Assembly: GCA_049194865.1 (NCBI GenBank) | Contig: JBLZWL010000136.1 | Location: forward strand, 1-64,000 | Origin: Myxococcus terminator_A | GTDB taxonomy: Bacteria > Myxococcota > Myxococcia > Myxococcales > Myxococcaceae | DNA length: 64,000 nucleotides | Direction of reading: 5' to 3' | Shown: positions 39,787 through 48,386 of the stretch, one piece after another | Position numbering within the stretch: position 1 is the first letter of the stretch | Layout of the letters: each line of letters opens with the position of its first letter | The notes under the pieces: generated by a model | What the model saw: the letters and a program-made list of their open reading frames with translations, nothing else | Told to the model about the DNA's origin: nothing | The model's database searches: none | Made by a program: the position numbers and the translations under genes

Positions 39787-39813
39787 CGCCACCCACGGCG
39801 ACACCGTGGATGC

Positions 39814-39855
39814 GAAGAGGCCCCGACTCCCTCACCTGGGAATCGGGGCCTCTTC
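39814..39855. terminator. Bidirectional intrinsic terminator between mcp and clpA
   Basis: GAAGAGGCCCCGA (39814-39826) pairs perfectly with TCGGGGCCTCTTC (39843-39855): 13 pairs and a 16-base loop. On the plus strand ATTTCC follows. It sits between two convergent stops and should end both the chemosensory and the clp transcripts. Confidence 0.8.
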
Positions 39856-39881
39856 ATTTCCGGACGTCCGCGCGGAGTCGA

Positions 39882-42197
39882 CTAAGCCAGCGCGGGCTCG
39901 GGCTGCACTGCAATCGCCTGGAGCTTGAGCCCCTCGCCAGCCGGGTCCACGTCGTAGCGGGCGGTGCCGCCGTTCTTCAGGTCACCGAAGAGCAGCGCCT
40001 CCGCGAGCAGCTTCTTCAGCGCGTTGTCCACGAGGCGGGCCATGGGCCGGGCACCGAAGGCCGGGTCATAGCCATGCTCGGCCAGCCACGCGCGGGCGGC
40101 CGGCGTCAGCTCCAGCTTCACCTTCTTCTCGTCCAGCATCTTCTGGAGGAGGCGGACCTCCTTATCCACGACCTTGAGGATGATTTCAGGCGGCAGACCG
40201 GAGAAGAGAATCCACCCGTCCAGCCGGTTGCGGAACTCCGGCGTGAAGGTGCGCTCAATCGCCTTCTTCGCGCGCATCGCGTCGGCCGGCTTCGTCAGGT
40301 CACCGAAGCCGATGGACTTGGTGCTCATCTCCTGGGCACCCGCGTTGGTGGTGAGGATGAGGACGATGTTGCGGAAGTCGGCCTTGCGGCCGTTGTTGTC
40401 CGTCAGCGTCGCGTGGTCCATCACCTGGAGCAGGATGTTGAAGAGGTCCGGGTGGGCCTTCTCGATTTCATCCAGCACCACCACGGCGTACGGATGCTTG
40501 CGCACCGCGTCCGTGAGCAGGCCGCCCTGGTCGAACCCGACGTAGCCCGGCGGCGCGCCGATGAGCCGGCTCACCGTGTGCTTCTCCGAGTACTCGCTCA
40601 TGTCGTAGCGCAGGAACTCCACGCCCAACGTCTGCGCGAGCTGCTTGGCCAGCTCCGTCTTGCCCACGCCCGTGGGGCCCGAGAAGAGGAACGAGCCGAT
40701 GGGCTTCTCCGGCGCACGCAGCCCCGAGCGCGCCAGCTTGATGGCGCCGACCAGGTCCTTGATGGCGCTGTCCTGCCCGAAGATGACCGCCTGCAGCTCC
40801 TTCTCCAGATTCTGGAGCTGGACGCCTTCGCTGGCCGACACGCTCTTGGCGGGAATCTTCGCCATCTTCGCGACGACGGTCTCCACGTCCGCGCCGGTGA
40901 CGGTGTTGGTGCGCACGCCCTCTGGCTTGAGCTTCTCCGCCGCGCCCGTCTCGTCGATGACGTCGATGGCCTTGTCCGGCAGGAAGCGGTCATTGATGTG
41001 CTTGGCCGCCAGCTCCGCCGCCGCGCGAATCGCCTCCGGCGTGTACTTCACGCCGTGGTGCTCCTCGTAGCGGCTCTTCAGCCCCTCCAGGATGAGGACG
41101 GTGTCCTCGACGGAGGGCTCGGCGACTTCAATCTTCTGGAAGCGCCGCGACAGCGCGCGGTCCTTCTCGAAGGACGACTTGAACTCCTGGTACGTCGTCG
41201 AGCCGATGCAGCGCAGCTTCCCGCTGGCTAGCGCCGGCTTGAGGATGTTGGACGCATCCATGGAGCCGCCGCTGGTGGCGCCCGCGCCGACAATCGTGTG
41301 GATTTCGTCGATGAAGAGGATGGCGTCCTTCTGCTCCTGGAGCGCCTTGAGCACGCCCTTGAGCCGCTCCTCGAACTGGCCGCGGAACTTGGTGCCCGCC
41401 AGCAGCGAGCCCATGTCCAGGGAGTAGACGACGGCGTTCTTCAAGGGCTCCGGGACGCGGCCCTCGTGGATGTAGAGCGCCAGGCCCTCCGCGATGGCCG
41501 TCTTGCCCACGCCCGCCTCGCCCACGTAGAGCGGGTTGTTCTTCCGGCGGCGGCTGAGCACCTGGATGGTGCGCTCCAGCTCCTTGTCGCGGCCGATGAG
41601 CGGGTCGATTCGCCCCTCCTTGGCCTCGATGTTGAGCTGGGTGGTGTAGACCTCCAGCGGGTTCTTTCGCGGGGACTCCCCTTCGTCGTCGTCACCCGCG
41701 GGCGCGTTGCCTCCCTGGGCGCCCTCGGACGCGTCGTCCTCGCCGGCCTCCTCGTCCTTGGAGATGCCGTGGGAGATGTAGTTGAGCAAGTCGAGCCGGG
41801 TGACTCCCTCCTGCTGGAGCAGGTAGAGGGCCTGGCTCTCCTCTTCGCGGAAGAGGGCCACCAGCACGTCGCCCCCGTCGATGAGCTTCTGCTCGGCGGA
41901 CAGGGCGTGCATGGCGGCGCGGTGGAGCACGCGCTCCACGCCGATGGTCTGCTGAGGCTCGGCCTCCACCCCGTCCGGCAGGCGTTCGACCGTCTCTTCC
42001 AGGAAGGAGACGAGCCGCTCCTGGAGGCGCTTCACGTTGGCCCCGCACGCCTTCAGGACTTCCCGCGTGCGCGAGTCCTTGGTGAGTGCGAGGAGCAGGT
42101 GTTCCAGCGTCAGGTACTCGTGGCTCATCTTCCGCGCCTCTTCCAGGGCGGTGCGGAAGCTGGCCTGCAACTCTTTGGCAATCAGCGGTCCTGCCAC
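39882..42197 (-). CDS. clpA: ATP-dependent Clp protease ATP-binding subunit ClpA
   Basis: AAA+ unfoldase feeding ClpP. The 771-residue protein has the Clp N-domain (YLTLEHLLLALTKD), first AAA module with Walker A GEAGVGKTAIAEGLA and Walker B AILFIDEIHTIVGAG, and second module with GPTGVGKTELAKQLA and VVLDEIEKAHPD. There is no ClpB-type middle coiled coil, and the ClpA-type acidic linker after the N-domain is present, distinguishing it from ClpB/ClpC. The GTG start lies three bases after the clpS stop, the standard clpS-clpA order. Confidence 0.96.
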   Translation of the reverse strand: MAGPLIAKELQASFRTALEEARKMSHEYLTLEHLLLALTKDSRTREVLKACGANVKRLQERLVSFLEETVERLPDGVEAEPQQTIGVERVLHRAAMHALSAEQKLIDGGDVLVALFREEESQALYLLQQEGVTRLDLLNYISHGISKDEEAGEDDASEGAQGGNAPAGDDDEGESPRKNPLEVYTTQLNIEAKEGRIDPLIGRDKELERTIQVLSRRRKNNPLYVGEAGVGKTAIAEGLALYIHEGRVPEPLKNAVVYSLDMGSLLAGTKFRGQFEERLKGVLKALQEQKDAILFIDEIHTIVGAGATSGGSMDASNILKPALASGKLRCIGSTTYQEFKSSFEKDRALSRRFQKIEVAEPSVEDTVLILEGLKSRYEEHHGVKYTPEAIRAAAELAAKHINDRFLPDKAIDVIDETGAAEKLKPEGVRTNTVTGADVETVVAKMAKIPAKSVSASEGVQLQNLEKELQAVIFGQDSAIKDLVGAIKLARSGLRAPEKPIGSFLFSGPTGVGKTELAKQLAQTLGVEFLRYDMSEYSEKHTVSRLIGAPPGYVGFDQGGLLTDAVRKHPYAVVVLDEIEKAHPDLFNILLQVMDHATLTDNNGRKADFRNIVLILTTNAGAQEMSTKSIGFGDLTKPADAMRAKKAIERTFTPEFRNRLDGWILFSGLPPEIILKVVDKEVRLLQKMLDEKKVKLELTPAARAWLAEHGYDPAFGARPMARLVDNALKKLLAEALLFGDLKNGGTARYDVDPAGEGLKLQAIAVQPEPALA

Positions 42198-42200
42198 GGT

Positions 42201-42524
42201 TCAACCTTCCTCGGGTTCCATGGAGAGTCGCAGGGGGAAACCATTGTCCCGAGCCGCGGCCTCCACCGTCTTGAGCTTCGTCTCGGCGACCTCGAACGTA
42301 TAGACGCCGGCCACTCCGACTCCGTTGTAATGAATGTGCAGCATGATCTGCACGGCATCCGACTCCGACTTGTGGAAGACCTCCTTCAGGACGGCCACCA
42401 CGAACTCACGCGTCGTGTAATTGTCGTTGTGCAGAAGAACCTTGTAGAGCGTCGGTTTCTTGAGCTTCTGCTTGGGTACCGTCTCCGTGACGACGGAGCT
42501 GTCGTGCTCGTCCTTCTGCGCCAT
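42201..42524 (-). CDS. clpS: ClpS, ClpA adaptor for the N-end rule
   Basis: A 107-residue adaptor that hands proteins with N-terminal destabilising residues to ClpAP. Motifs: LYKVLLHNDNYTTREFVVAVL, the Leu/His/Asn residues of the binding pocket, HYNGVGVAGVYTFEVAETK. The N-terminal 20 residues are polar and flexible, as usual. ATG 42524 has GGGAG 12 bases upstream. Its position immediately before clpA supports the assignment. Confidence 0.96.
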   Translation of the reverse strand: MAQKDEHDSSVVTETVPKQKLKKPTLYKVLLHNDNYTTREFVVAVLKEVFHKSESDAVQIMLHIHYNGVGVAGVYTFEVAETKLKTVEAAARDNGFPLRLSMEPEEG

Positions 42525-42567
42525 AAGTCTGTCGGACTCCCTTTGATGACCTCGGAAGCGGGCCGTT

Positions 42568-43728
42568 TCAGGCCTCTCCCTTGAAACCTGTCTCCGCCCG
42601 CCACTGAGGCAGCCCTCCCCGGACGGCCGCCCGCTCGTGCTCCAGGAAGCCACGCACCGCCCGCTCCAACCCCGGGTGGAGGAGCAGGTGGGCACTGTAC
42701 GTGAGGCGCGGCTCGAAGCCTCGGGTGAGCTTGTGCTCCCCGCCCGCGCCGGGCTCGAAGCGCGTCAGTCCCTGTTCAATCGCCTCCGCCACGGGGTGGT
42801 AGAGGCAGACGTTGAAGTGCAGGAACGGATGCTCCTCGAAGCATCCCCAATAACGGCCGTAGAGGACCTTTGGCGCCCTGAAATTGAACGCGCCGGCCAC
42901 CAGCGCCCCTTCCCTCCGGACCTCCACCAGTTCGCAGCGGTGCCGGAAGTGGGAGCGCATCCGCGCGAAGAAGTCGCGGGTGAGGAAGCGCGCCCCCCAC
43001 GGGTACTTGTCCACCGTGGAGACGTAGAGGCGGTACAGCGTGTCCACGTCCACCGACTGGAGGGCATCGCCCCGCAGGGTGCGCAGCGTGAGGCCCTGCT
43101 CGGCGGGGGCTCGCAGCTCGCGCCGCACCTGGTTGCGCCGCTTGGATTGGAAGCGGGCGAGGAAGTCCTCCATCGTCCGGTAGCCGGCGTTGTGCCACTG
43201 GTACTGGACGCCCAGCCGCATGGCGAAGCCCTGGGACTCCAGCGTGGGCAGCTCCTCCTCGGTGGGGAAGAGGACGTGGATGCCGGAGAGCTGCTCGGCG
43301 CGGGCGAACTCCAGGGCGCCCGCGTACAGCTCCGCCTCGCGGGCGGCGCGGTCCTCGCCGGGGGCCACCAGCACGCGCCGGCCGGTGGCGGGGGTGAAGG
43401 GGACGGTGAAGACGAGCTTCGGGTAGTAGCGCAGCCCCGCGCGTTCGGCGGCGGTGGCCCAGGGCGCGTCGAAGACGAACTCCCCCTGGCTGTCGTCCTT
43501 GAGGTACGCGGGCGCGGCGGCGACGAGGCGCGAGCCGCGCCACAGCGTCAGGTGCCGGGGGTGCCAGCCGCGCTCCGGCACCGCGCTGCCGCTGTCCTCG
43601 AGCGCGGCGAGGAAGGCCCACTCCAGGAAGGGCATGGCGGCCTCGTCCACGAGCCCGTCCCAGAGGGAAGCGGGCACCTCGTGGATGGAGGGCAGGATGC
43701 GCAGGGTGGTGGGCAGCGGGGTGGACAT
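42568..43728 (-). CDS. FemAB-like GNAT acyltransferase (COG3146 type)
   Basis: A 386-residue protein of the 'peptidogalycan biosynthesis' GNAT/FemAB-like family: MPFLEWAFLAALEDSGS, YLKDDSQGEFVFDAPWA, YYPKLVFTVPFTPATG and YQWHNAGYRTMEDFLARFQSKRRNQVRRE. The C-terminal half contains LYGRYWGCFEEHPFLHFNVCLYHPVAEAI and EPGAGGEHKLTRGF, very well conserved in the family. Enzymatic activity is not established for this family. It lies 43 bases upstream of clpS on the same strand and is commonly near clp genes only in some lineages; functional linkage is unproven. Confidence 0.85.
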   Translation of the reverse strand: MSTPLPTTLRILPSIHEVPASLWDGLVDEAAMPFLEWAFLAALEDSGSAVPERGWHPRHLTLWRGSRLVAAAPAYLKDDSQGEFVFDAPWATAAERAGLRYYPKLVFTVPFTPATGRRVLVAPGEDRAAREAELYAGALEFARAEQLSGIHVLFPTEEELPTLESQGFAMRLGVQYQWHNAGYRTMEDFLARFQSKRRNQVRRELRAPAEQGLTLRTLRGDALQSVDVDTLYRLYVSTVDKYPWGARFLTRDFFARMRSHFRHRCELVEVRREGALVAGAFNFRAPKVLYGRYWGCFEEHPFLHFNVCLYHPVAEAIEQGLTRFEPGAGGEHKLTRGFEPRLTYSAHLLLHPGLERAVRGFLEHERAAVRGGLPQWRAETGFKGEA

Positions 43729-43802
43729 CGGCGTCGGCGCGGGCAGGTCGTGGGGCCAGCCTATAACGACGGCGGGCCCCCCTTGCCACGGCCGGCCGGC
43801 CC

Positions 43803-44243
43803 CTACTTCCCTCGTGTCAATTCGGCGGCAAGGAAGCGGCCCGCTTCGGCCAGGCCAGCGTCACCTCGACGACGTCCCTCCTCGGACTCCATCACCCGGC
43901 GGGCCGCGTCGCTGGCGGTGCCGGCCTCCAGGTCCGCCAGGACGAGGAACGCGCTCCAGGCGGGAGATGCGGGCGCCACGCGGCCGGGGCGGGTGGGGCG
44001 GTCCGACAGGGTGGTGGCGACCTTCTCCAGCAGCCCGTCGTCATTGAGCCGCTTCGTGGTGCCCTTCATGGAGGCCCACGCGGACTCCAGCAGCGCGGGC
44101 AGCATCCTCCCGGCGAGGGCGGCCGACAGTCGCTGCCCGGCCTCCTCCTCGTCGATTTGGTGCGCCTGGGCGTAGGTGGGGGCCAGCTTGGCCACCACCA
44201 CGGCGCGGGTGGCGAGATGGGCGAGTCGGGGAGGGTAGGACAT
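43803..44243 (-). CDS. Hypothetical helical protein
   Basis: A 146-residue protein, Ala/Leu/Arg-rich and predicted to be helical, with no cysteines, signal peptide or recognised domain. Segments such as AGRMLPALLESAWASMKGTTKRL and WSAFLVLADLEAGTASDAARRVMESEEG give no functional clue. It lies 39 bases downstream of the DUF2378 gene on the same strand, so the two may form a small operon. Codon bias matches its neighbours, supporting a real gene. Confidence 0.6.
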   Translation of the reverse strand: MSYPPRLAHLATRAVVVAKLAPTYAQAHQIDEEEAGQRLSAALAGRMLPALLESAWASMKGTTKRLNDDGLLEKVATTLSDRPTRPGRVAPASPAWSAFLVLADLEAGTASDAARRVMESEEGRRRGDAGLAEAGRFLAAELTRGK

Positions 44244-44282
44244 GGGCGCTCCAGTGGGCGCCGTCGACGACCCGGGCGCGAG

Positions 44283-44855
44283 TTACCAGCGGACCAGCAG
44301 ACGGTAACCGTCCGTGCTGCGCTCCTCTACCGTGATTCGGGGCTGGGCGTTGGCCAGTTCCAACATCCGCTCCAGGCCGCCGGCCATCAGGTCCGGGCGG
44401 TTGTAGCGGTCGGTGATGTGCAGCCGCCGGCCTCGCTCGCCCACCTGGGACATGGTGATTTCGATATCGGCGCGGCCCATCATCGACAGGTAGCGGGGGA
44501 TGCGCTCGGCGGCGCGCGCGGGGCCAATCATGGGCAGGGCCACCGCCGCCACGCGTCCCACCAGCGTCTCAGCGAAGCCGTTGACGAGCGTGCGACCGAC
44601 CTGCCGGTAGCCCTCTTCATCACTCAGCTCGCCGAAGGCCTCCTGGCGGGCCAGGGCGACGGCGCGCTGCCAGACCTGGACGGGGTAGTCCGTCTCCGGC
44701 CTCTTGATGTCGTAGCCCAGCGCGGCCAGCTCCTCCACGAGCCGACCCGAGACCTTCAGACCCCGCACGAACAGCCCCTCTAGCACGCTTCCAGGAATGC
44801 GGGGCGGCGGAGGCTGGGGCTGCTCGGTGGGACGGCGCAGGGGACTGATGGCCAT
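44283..44855 (-). CDS. DUF2378 (TIGR02265) family protein, myxobacteria-specific
   Basis: A 190-residue member of a paralogous family described from Myxococcales. The recognisable pattern is VLEGLFVRGLKVSGRLVEELAALGYD, YPVQVWQRAVALARQEAFGELSDEEGYRQVGRTLVNGFAETLVGR, and a C-terminal basic strand region (VGERGRRLHITDRYNRPDLMAGGLERML). Function is unknown. ATG 44855 is chosen; the ribosome-binding site is weak. It is the strongest single taxonomic marker in this part of the window. Confidence 0.8.
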   Translation of the reverse strand: MAISPLRRPTEQPQPPPPRIPGSVLEGLFVRGLKVSGRLVEELAALGYDIKRPETDYPVQVWQRAVALARQEAFGELSDEEGYRQVGRTLVNGFAETLVGRVAAVALPMIGPARAAERIPRYLSMMGRADIEITMSQVGERGRRLHITDRYNRPDLMAGGLERMLELANAQPRITVEERSTDGYRLLVRW

Positions 44856-45051
44856 GTGAAGCTCACAGGGGCGCGGAGGTCCGTCCACCATAGTGGATAA
44901 CCGGTTCTGCCGCGAATTCGGGCTGTTCTTTTATTCCCCGATGAGTCACGGGGAGCGGACGTGGCGGGGAGGGGGCGAAGGTTTGATTCCCCAAGGGTCG
45001 GGTTGCTATGGGGCCGCGAGCGCCTTAGAGGAGAGGACCGAGGAGAACTGC

Positions 45052-45618
45052 ATGTCGGTGAACATCCAGCTGGAATGGACCCCCAACCCGAGCACGCTGA
45101 AGTACGTGGTGGATCGGCGACTGTTGGCGGGCGGCGCGGTGAGTATCACGAATCCCCAGGAGGCCCTGGCGAAGTCGCCCCTGGCGCGCAAGCTCATGGA
45201 CGTGCGCGGTGTGACGGCGGTGATGATTGGCACCAACTTCGTGACGGTGACGAAGGGTGACGATGGTGAGTGGGACGAGCTGAATGACCAGGTGATGGAG
45301 ACCCTGGACACGCACCTGACGGCGAACGAGCCGGTGGTGGACGAGGAGGCGATTGCGGCGGCGCGTCAGGCGACGGCGAGCGACGGTGGCGGCTCGGTGG
45401 AGGCCCGCATCCGAGACATCCTGGACGCGGAGATTCGTCCGGCGGTCGCGATGGACGGCGGCGACATCACCTTGGACCGCTTCGAGGACGGCATCGTCTA
45501 CCTGCACATGAAGGGTTCGTGCGCGGGCTGTCCGTCGTCGACGGCGACACTGAAGATGGGCATCGAGGGGCGCCTGCGGGAGATCATTCCCGAGGTCCTC
45601 GAGGTGGTGTCCATCTGA
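45052..45618 (+). CDS. NifU/Nfu-type iron-sulfur cluster scaffold
   Basis: A 188-residue protein in two domains: an Nfu N-terminal domain (EWTPNPSTLKYVVDRRLLAGGAV, ALAKSPLARKLMDVRGVTAVMIG) and a NifU C-terminal domain with the cluster-binding pair C157/C160 in MKGSCAGCPSSTATLKMGIE. It carries assembled Fe-S clusters to target enzymes, as NfuA/Nfu1 does. ATG 45052 has AGGAG eight bases upstream; the longer frame from 44893 is not translated. The next gene overlaps its 3' end. Confidence 0.93.
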   Translation: MSVNIQLEWTPNPSTLKYVVDRRLLAGGAVSITNPQEALAKSPLARKLMDVRGVTAVMIGTNFVTVTKGDDGEWDELNDQVMETLDTHLTANEPVVDEEAIAAARQATASDGGGSVEARIRDILDAEIRPAVAMDGGDITLDRFEDGIVYLHMKGSCAGCPSSTATLKMGIEGRLREIIPEVLEVVSI

Positions 45619-46544
45619 GGCGCAACGTCAAGGCTTCTCAGGTCCGGCGGGAGCTTCTGCCGGACCAGTCGCAGGCGCTCTTGCGCGAGCTGCACCTGCT
45701 CACGCGGGAGGGCCATCTCAACGCGGATGCGCTGCGCAAGCTCAAGCAGGTCAACCACCTGATGGGGCTCTTGCGTCCGGCGGTGGAGGACGTGAAGGCG
45801 CGCCATCCCGAGTCCTCCGTGTTCGTGGATGCGGGCAGCGGCAACGCGTACCTGGGGTTCGTGCTCTACGAGCTGTTCCTGAAGGACGCCGCCACGGGCA
45901 CGTTGCTGTCGGTGGAAGGGCGTCCGGAGCTGACGGAGCGCGCGAAGGGGCGCGCCGAGCGGCTGGGTTTCTCGCGGATGCAGTTCCAGACGGCGCACAT
46001 CGACCAGGCCGCGTATCCGGAGCGCATCCACCTGCTGATGGCGCTGCATGCGTGTGACACGGCCACGGACGACGCGCTCATCGCGGCGGTCCGGTATGGC
46101 GCGGACCACGTCGCGGTGGTGCCGTGCTGTCAGGCGGAGGTGGCCGCGCAGCTGAAGGAGAATCGACAGGCGGCGCACGGGAGCATGGGCCTCTTGTACG
46201 CGCATGCGTGGCACCGGCGCGAGTTCGGCTCGCACCTGACGAACGTCATCCGCGCGCTGACGCTGGAGTCGTTCGGCTATCAGGTGACGGTGACGGAGCT
46301 GACGGGCTGGGAGCACTCGTTGAAGAACGAGTTGATCCTCGCGCGGCGGGTGCACCGGGACAATCGACGGGCGCGCATCCAGCTCGAGCGGTTGTTGGCG
46401 GAGACGGGTGTGAATCCGAAGCTGACGCGGGAGCTGGGCGTGAAGCCCGCTGCGTCCGTGGGCGGCGCGGTACCTGTCGAGCCGCTGCCCGAGGCGCCGC
46501 AGACGGCGTCCTCCGAGGAAACTGCTCCGACCGCCGAGGGCTGA
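45519..46544 (+). CDS. Class I SAM-dependent methyltransferase (METTL25/Methyltransf_32-like)
   Basis: The core contains a SAM-binding motif VFVDAGSGNAYLGFVLYELF, then LLSVEGRPELTERAKGRAERLG, HLLMALHACDTATDDALIAA and VVPCCQAEVAAQL. The ALHACD and PCCQ motifs resemble the Methyltransf_32/METTL25 group, whose substrates are mostly unknown. The start is uncertain. GTG 45519 has a nearby AAGGG but would overlap nfu by 100 bases with a low-complexity, shadow-like segment. The family-like sequence begins near 45620, so TTG 45681 or another non-ATG start is possible. The C-terminal 40 residues are Pro/Ala/Glu-rich. Confidence 0.78.
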   Translation: MRGLSVVDGDTEDGHRGAPAGDHSRGPRGGVHLRRNVKASQVRRELLPDQSQALLRELHLLTREGHLNADALRKLKQVNHLMGLLRPAVEDVKARHPESSVFVDAGSGNAYLGFVLYELFLKDAATGTLLSVEGRPELTERAKGRAERLGFSRMQFQTAHIDQAAYPERIHLLMALHACDTATDDALIAAVRYGADHVAVVPCCQAEVAAQLKENRQAAHGSMGLLYAHAWHRREFGSHLTNVIRALTLESFGYQVTVTELTGWEHSLKNELILARRVHRDNRRARIQLERLLAETGVNPKLTRELGVKPAASVGGAVPVEPLPEAPQTASSEETAPTAEG

Positions 46545-46551
46545 GCGTGTG

Positions 46552-46580
46552 ACGAGGAGGCTCGTAAGGGGCCTCCTCGT
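46552..46580. terminator. Hairpin terminator between convergent genes
   Basis: ACGAGGAGGC (46552-46561) pairs with GCCTCCTCGT (46571-46580): ten pairs, nine-base loop. It lies between the methyltransferase stop (46544) and the pseudouridine synthase stop (46617). There is no T-run, but stem and position fit a shared terminator. Confidence 0.6.
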
Positions 46581-46616
46581 TGCGCAGGCCGCTGACGCAG
46601 GCGCTGGCCTCCGACG

Positions 46617-48320
46617 TCAGAAGGGAGCAGGGCAGTCGAAGGTGACGCTCGCCCCTGTTCCTGGATGCTGGAGGGTGAGTGACTCCGCGTGGAGCATGAG
46701 TCGTTCTCCGTCATGGCCGTAGAGTCGGTCTCCGACGATGGGCGCTCCGAGTCCGAGCGGATGCGAGGCGTGGACCCGGAGTTGATGCGTTCTTCCAGTG
46801 AGCGGGAAGAAGGCCACGCGGGTTCTTCCGTCACGCCGTTCGAGGACGCGCCACTCCGTCACCGCGGACTTGCCGTGGACCGGGTCGTGAATCTGTCGAG
46901 GCCTGTCATTCAGGTCGACGCGCATCGGGAAGTCGATGCGGCCCTGGTCCTCCCGCACGTGTCCGTCCACCCACGCCACGTAACGCTTCCGCACTTCCCG
47001 GTGCACGAACTGGCTCTGCAGCGCCGCATGCGTGCGTGAGTCGAGCGCCGCGACGAGCAGCCCCGACGTGTCCAGGTCCAGTCGGTGCACCAGGAGCGGG
47101 CCCGTGGCCTGGGGATGTCGGGCCTTCAATCGCGTGAGCACGGAGTCCGTGAGCGACTCTTCGCGTCCCGGCACGGATAGAAGCCCGTGGGGCTTGTCGA
47201 TGACGACGAGCCACGCGTCCTCGAACAGCACCGTCAGCGCGCCAGGGGCCGCGGGCGGCGGTGAGAAGGTTCGAGGAGGCGCGACCTGAAGCCCCTCCAA
47301 CATGAAGGGGAGCAGCGGGCCGCACTTGTCGCGACACGCGGCGTAGTACGCACCGGAGACACGTCCTCCCGCCGGAGGCGCCGCGCCCCACCAGAACTCC
47401 GCGAGCGCGAGAGGGCGCAGCCCATGGGCATGGGCATACGCGAGCAACTTGGGTGCGGCGCAGTCAGCGGCGCCGGAGGGCGGCTGTGCGCGTTCGTAGA
47501 GCGCTCGCAGGAGGCGACGCTCACCGCGCGCGCTGGTGATGGCGTAGGTGTCATGGATGCGCCGCATGAGCGCACGGCTCACCATGTGGCGCAGGCGCTC
47601 CACGGCACGAAGTCGTCGCTCCAGCCGCGCGAGCTGGGGCTCGACGTGCGCACGCTCCTCGACCTGAGTCGCTTCCAAGCGGCGTTTCTCGGCCTTGTCG
47701 CCTCGGCTCTCCTGGTCGAGCGCATGGAGCGCGGCGCGATTCTCCGGGGTGGCTTCCCCGGATGACGGCTCGTTGCTTCCTGGCTGTTTCCGGGTGAGTT
47801 CATCCCTGCGCGCATGACGTTGCTTGCGCCGGGCCTCGTGCAGCTCGCGCAGCACCGAGAGCTCCGCCGTGTGCCGAGCCGACTGGGCCGCATGTGCCGC
47901 ACGCAGTTCGAGGAGCTCAGGTGCTGTACGCAGGGCTTCATGCCGAGCCAGCAGCGTCTTCACCGTCGCCTCGCCCGTGGGCTCCAGGCGCGCTCGTGCC
48001 TCGCGGTCGAACAGGGGTGGAACGAAGCCCTCCACATCCCAGCGTCCGGCGAGCATCCCCGAGAAGGCTCTCAGGAACCCGACGCGTCCATCGGGCTGGC
48101 GCACCACGAGCACGCCGAACATCTTTCCGCCCTCGGGATTCTCCAGCAGGGACGTGGGCACGTCCGGAGCGAGGTGTCCCGAGCGCAGCTCCGCCTGAAG
48201 AACCGCCGCGGCCTGTCGACCCAGCGCCGAGGGCCCCAGCTCGTCGAAGGGGCTGGGGAGGCTTCCTCCCTCTTCGGGAGGACTCGTCCGGGGCTCGAAG
48301 AGGGTGACACGTGCGTCCAC
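46617..48320 (-). CDS. RluA-family pseudouridine synthase with long N-terminal extension
   Basis: Isomerises uridine to pseudouridine in RNA. The 567-residue protein is far longer than typical RluA (about 220-330). The catalytic domain occupies about residues 360-567, with IDKPHGLLSVPG, catalytic aspartate in LLVHRLDLDTSGLLV (about 412), YVAWVDGH and PLTGRTHQLRVHASH. The first 350 residues are an unusual extension. It includes a charged, probably coiled-coil segment (about 130-260) and a region with AEFWWGAAPPAGGR and YYAACRDKCGPLLPFMLEGL. Start is GTG 48320. Substrate RNA is not deducible. Confidence 0.9.
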   Translation of the reverse strand: MDARVTLFEPRTSPPEEGGSLPSPFDELGPSALGRQAAAVLQAELRSGHLAPDVPTSLLENPEGGKMFGVLVVRQPDGRVGFLRAFSGMLAGRWDVEGFVPPLFDREARARLEPTGEATVKTLLARHEALRTAPELLELRAAHAAQSARHTAELSVLRELHEARRKQRHARRDELTRKQPGSNEPSSGEATPENRAALHALDQESRGDKAEKRRLEATQVEERAHVEPQLARLERRLRAVERLRHMVSRALMRRIHDTYAITSARGERRLLRALYERAQPPSGAADCAAPKLLAYAHAHGLRPLALAEFWWGAAPPAGGRVSGAYYAACRDKCGPLLPFMLEGLQVAPPRTFSPPPAAPGALTVLFEDAWLVVIDKPHGLLSVPGREESLTDSVLTRLKARHPQATGPLLVHRLDLDTSGLLVAALDSRTHAALQSQFVHREVRKRYVAWVDGHVREDQGRIDFPMRVDLNDRPRQIHDPVHGKSAVTEWRVLERRDGRTRVAFFPLTGRTHQLRVHASHPLGLGAPIVGDRLYGHDGERLMLHAESLTLQHPGTGASVTFDCPAPF

Positions 48321-48386
48321 GCGCTCACCGCTAGCATGAAACCCGGGCTCCCGGTGAACGGGCCAGGGAGCCGGGCCCTCCCCGCG

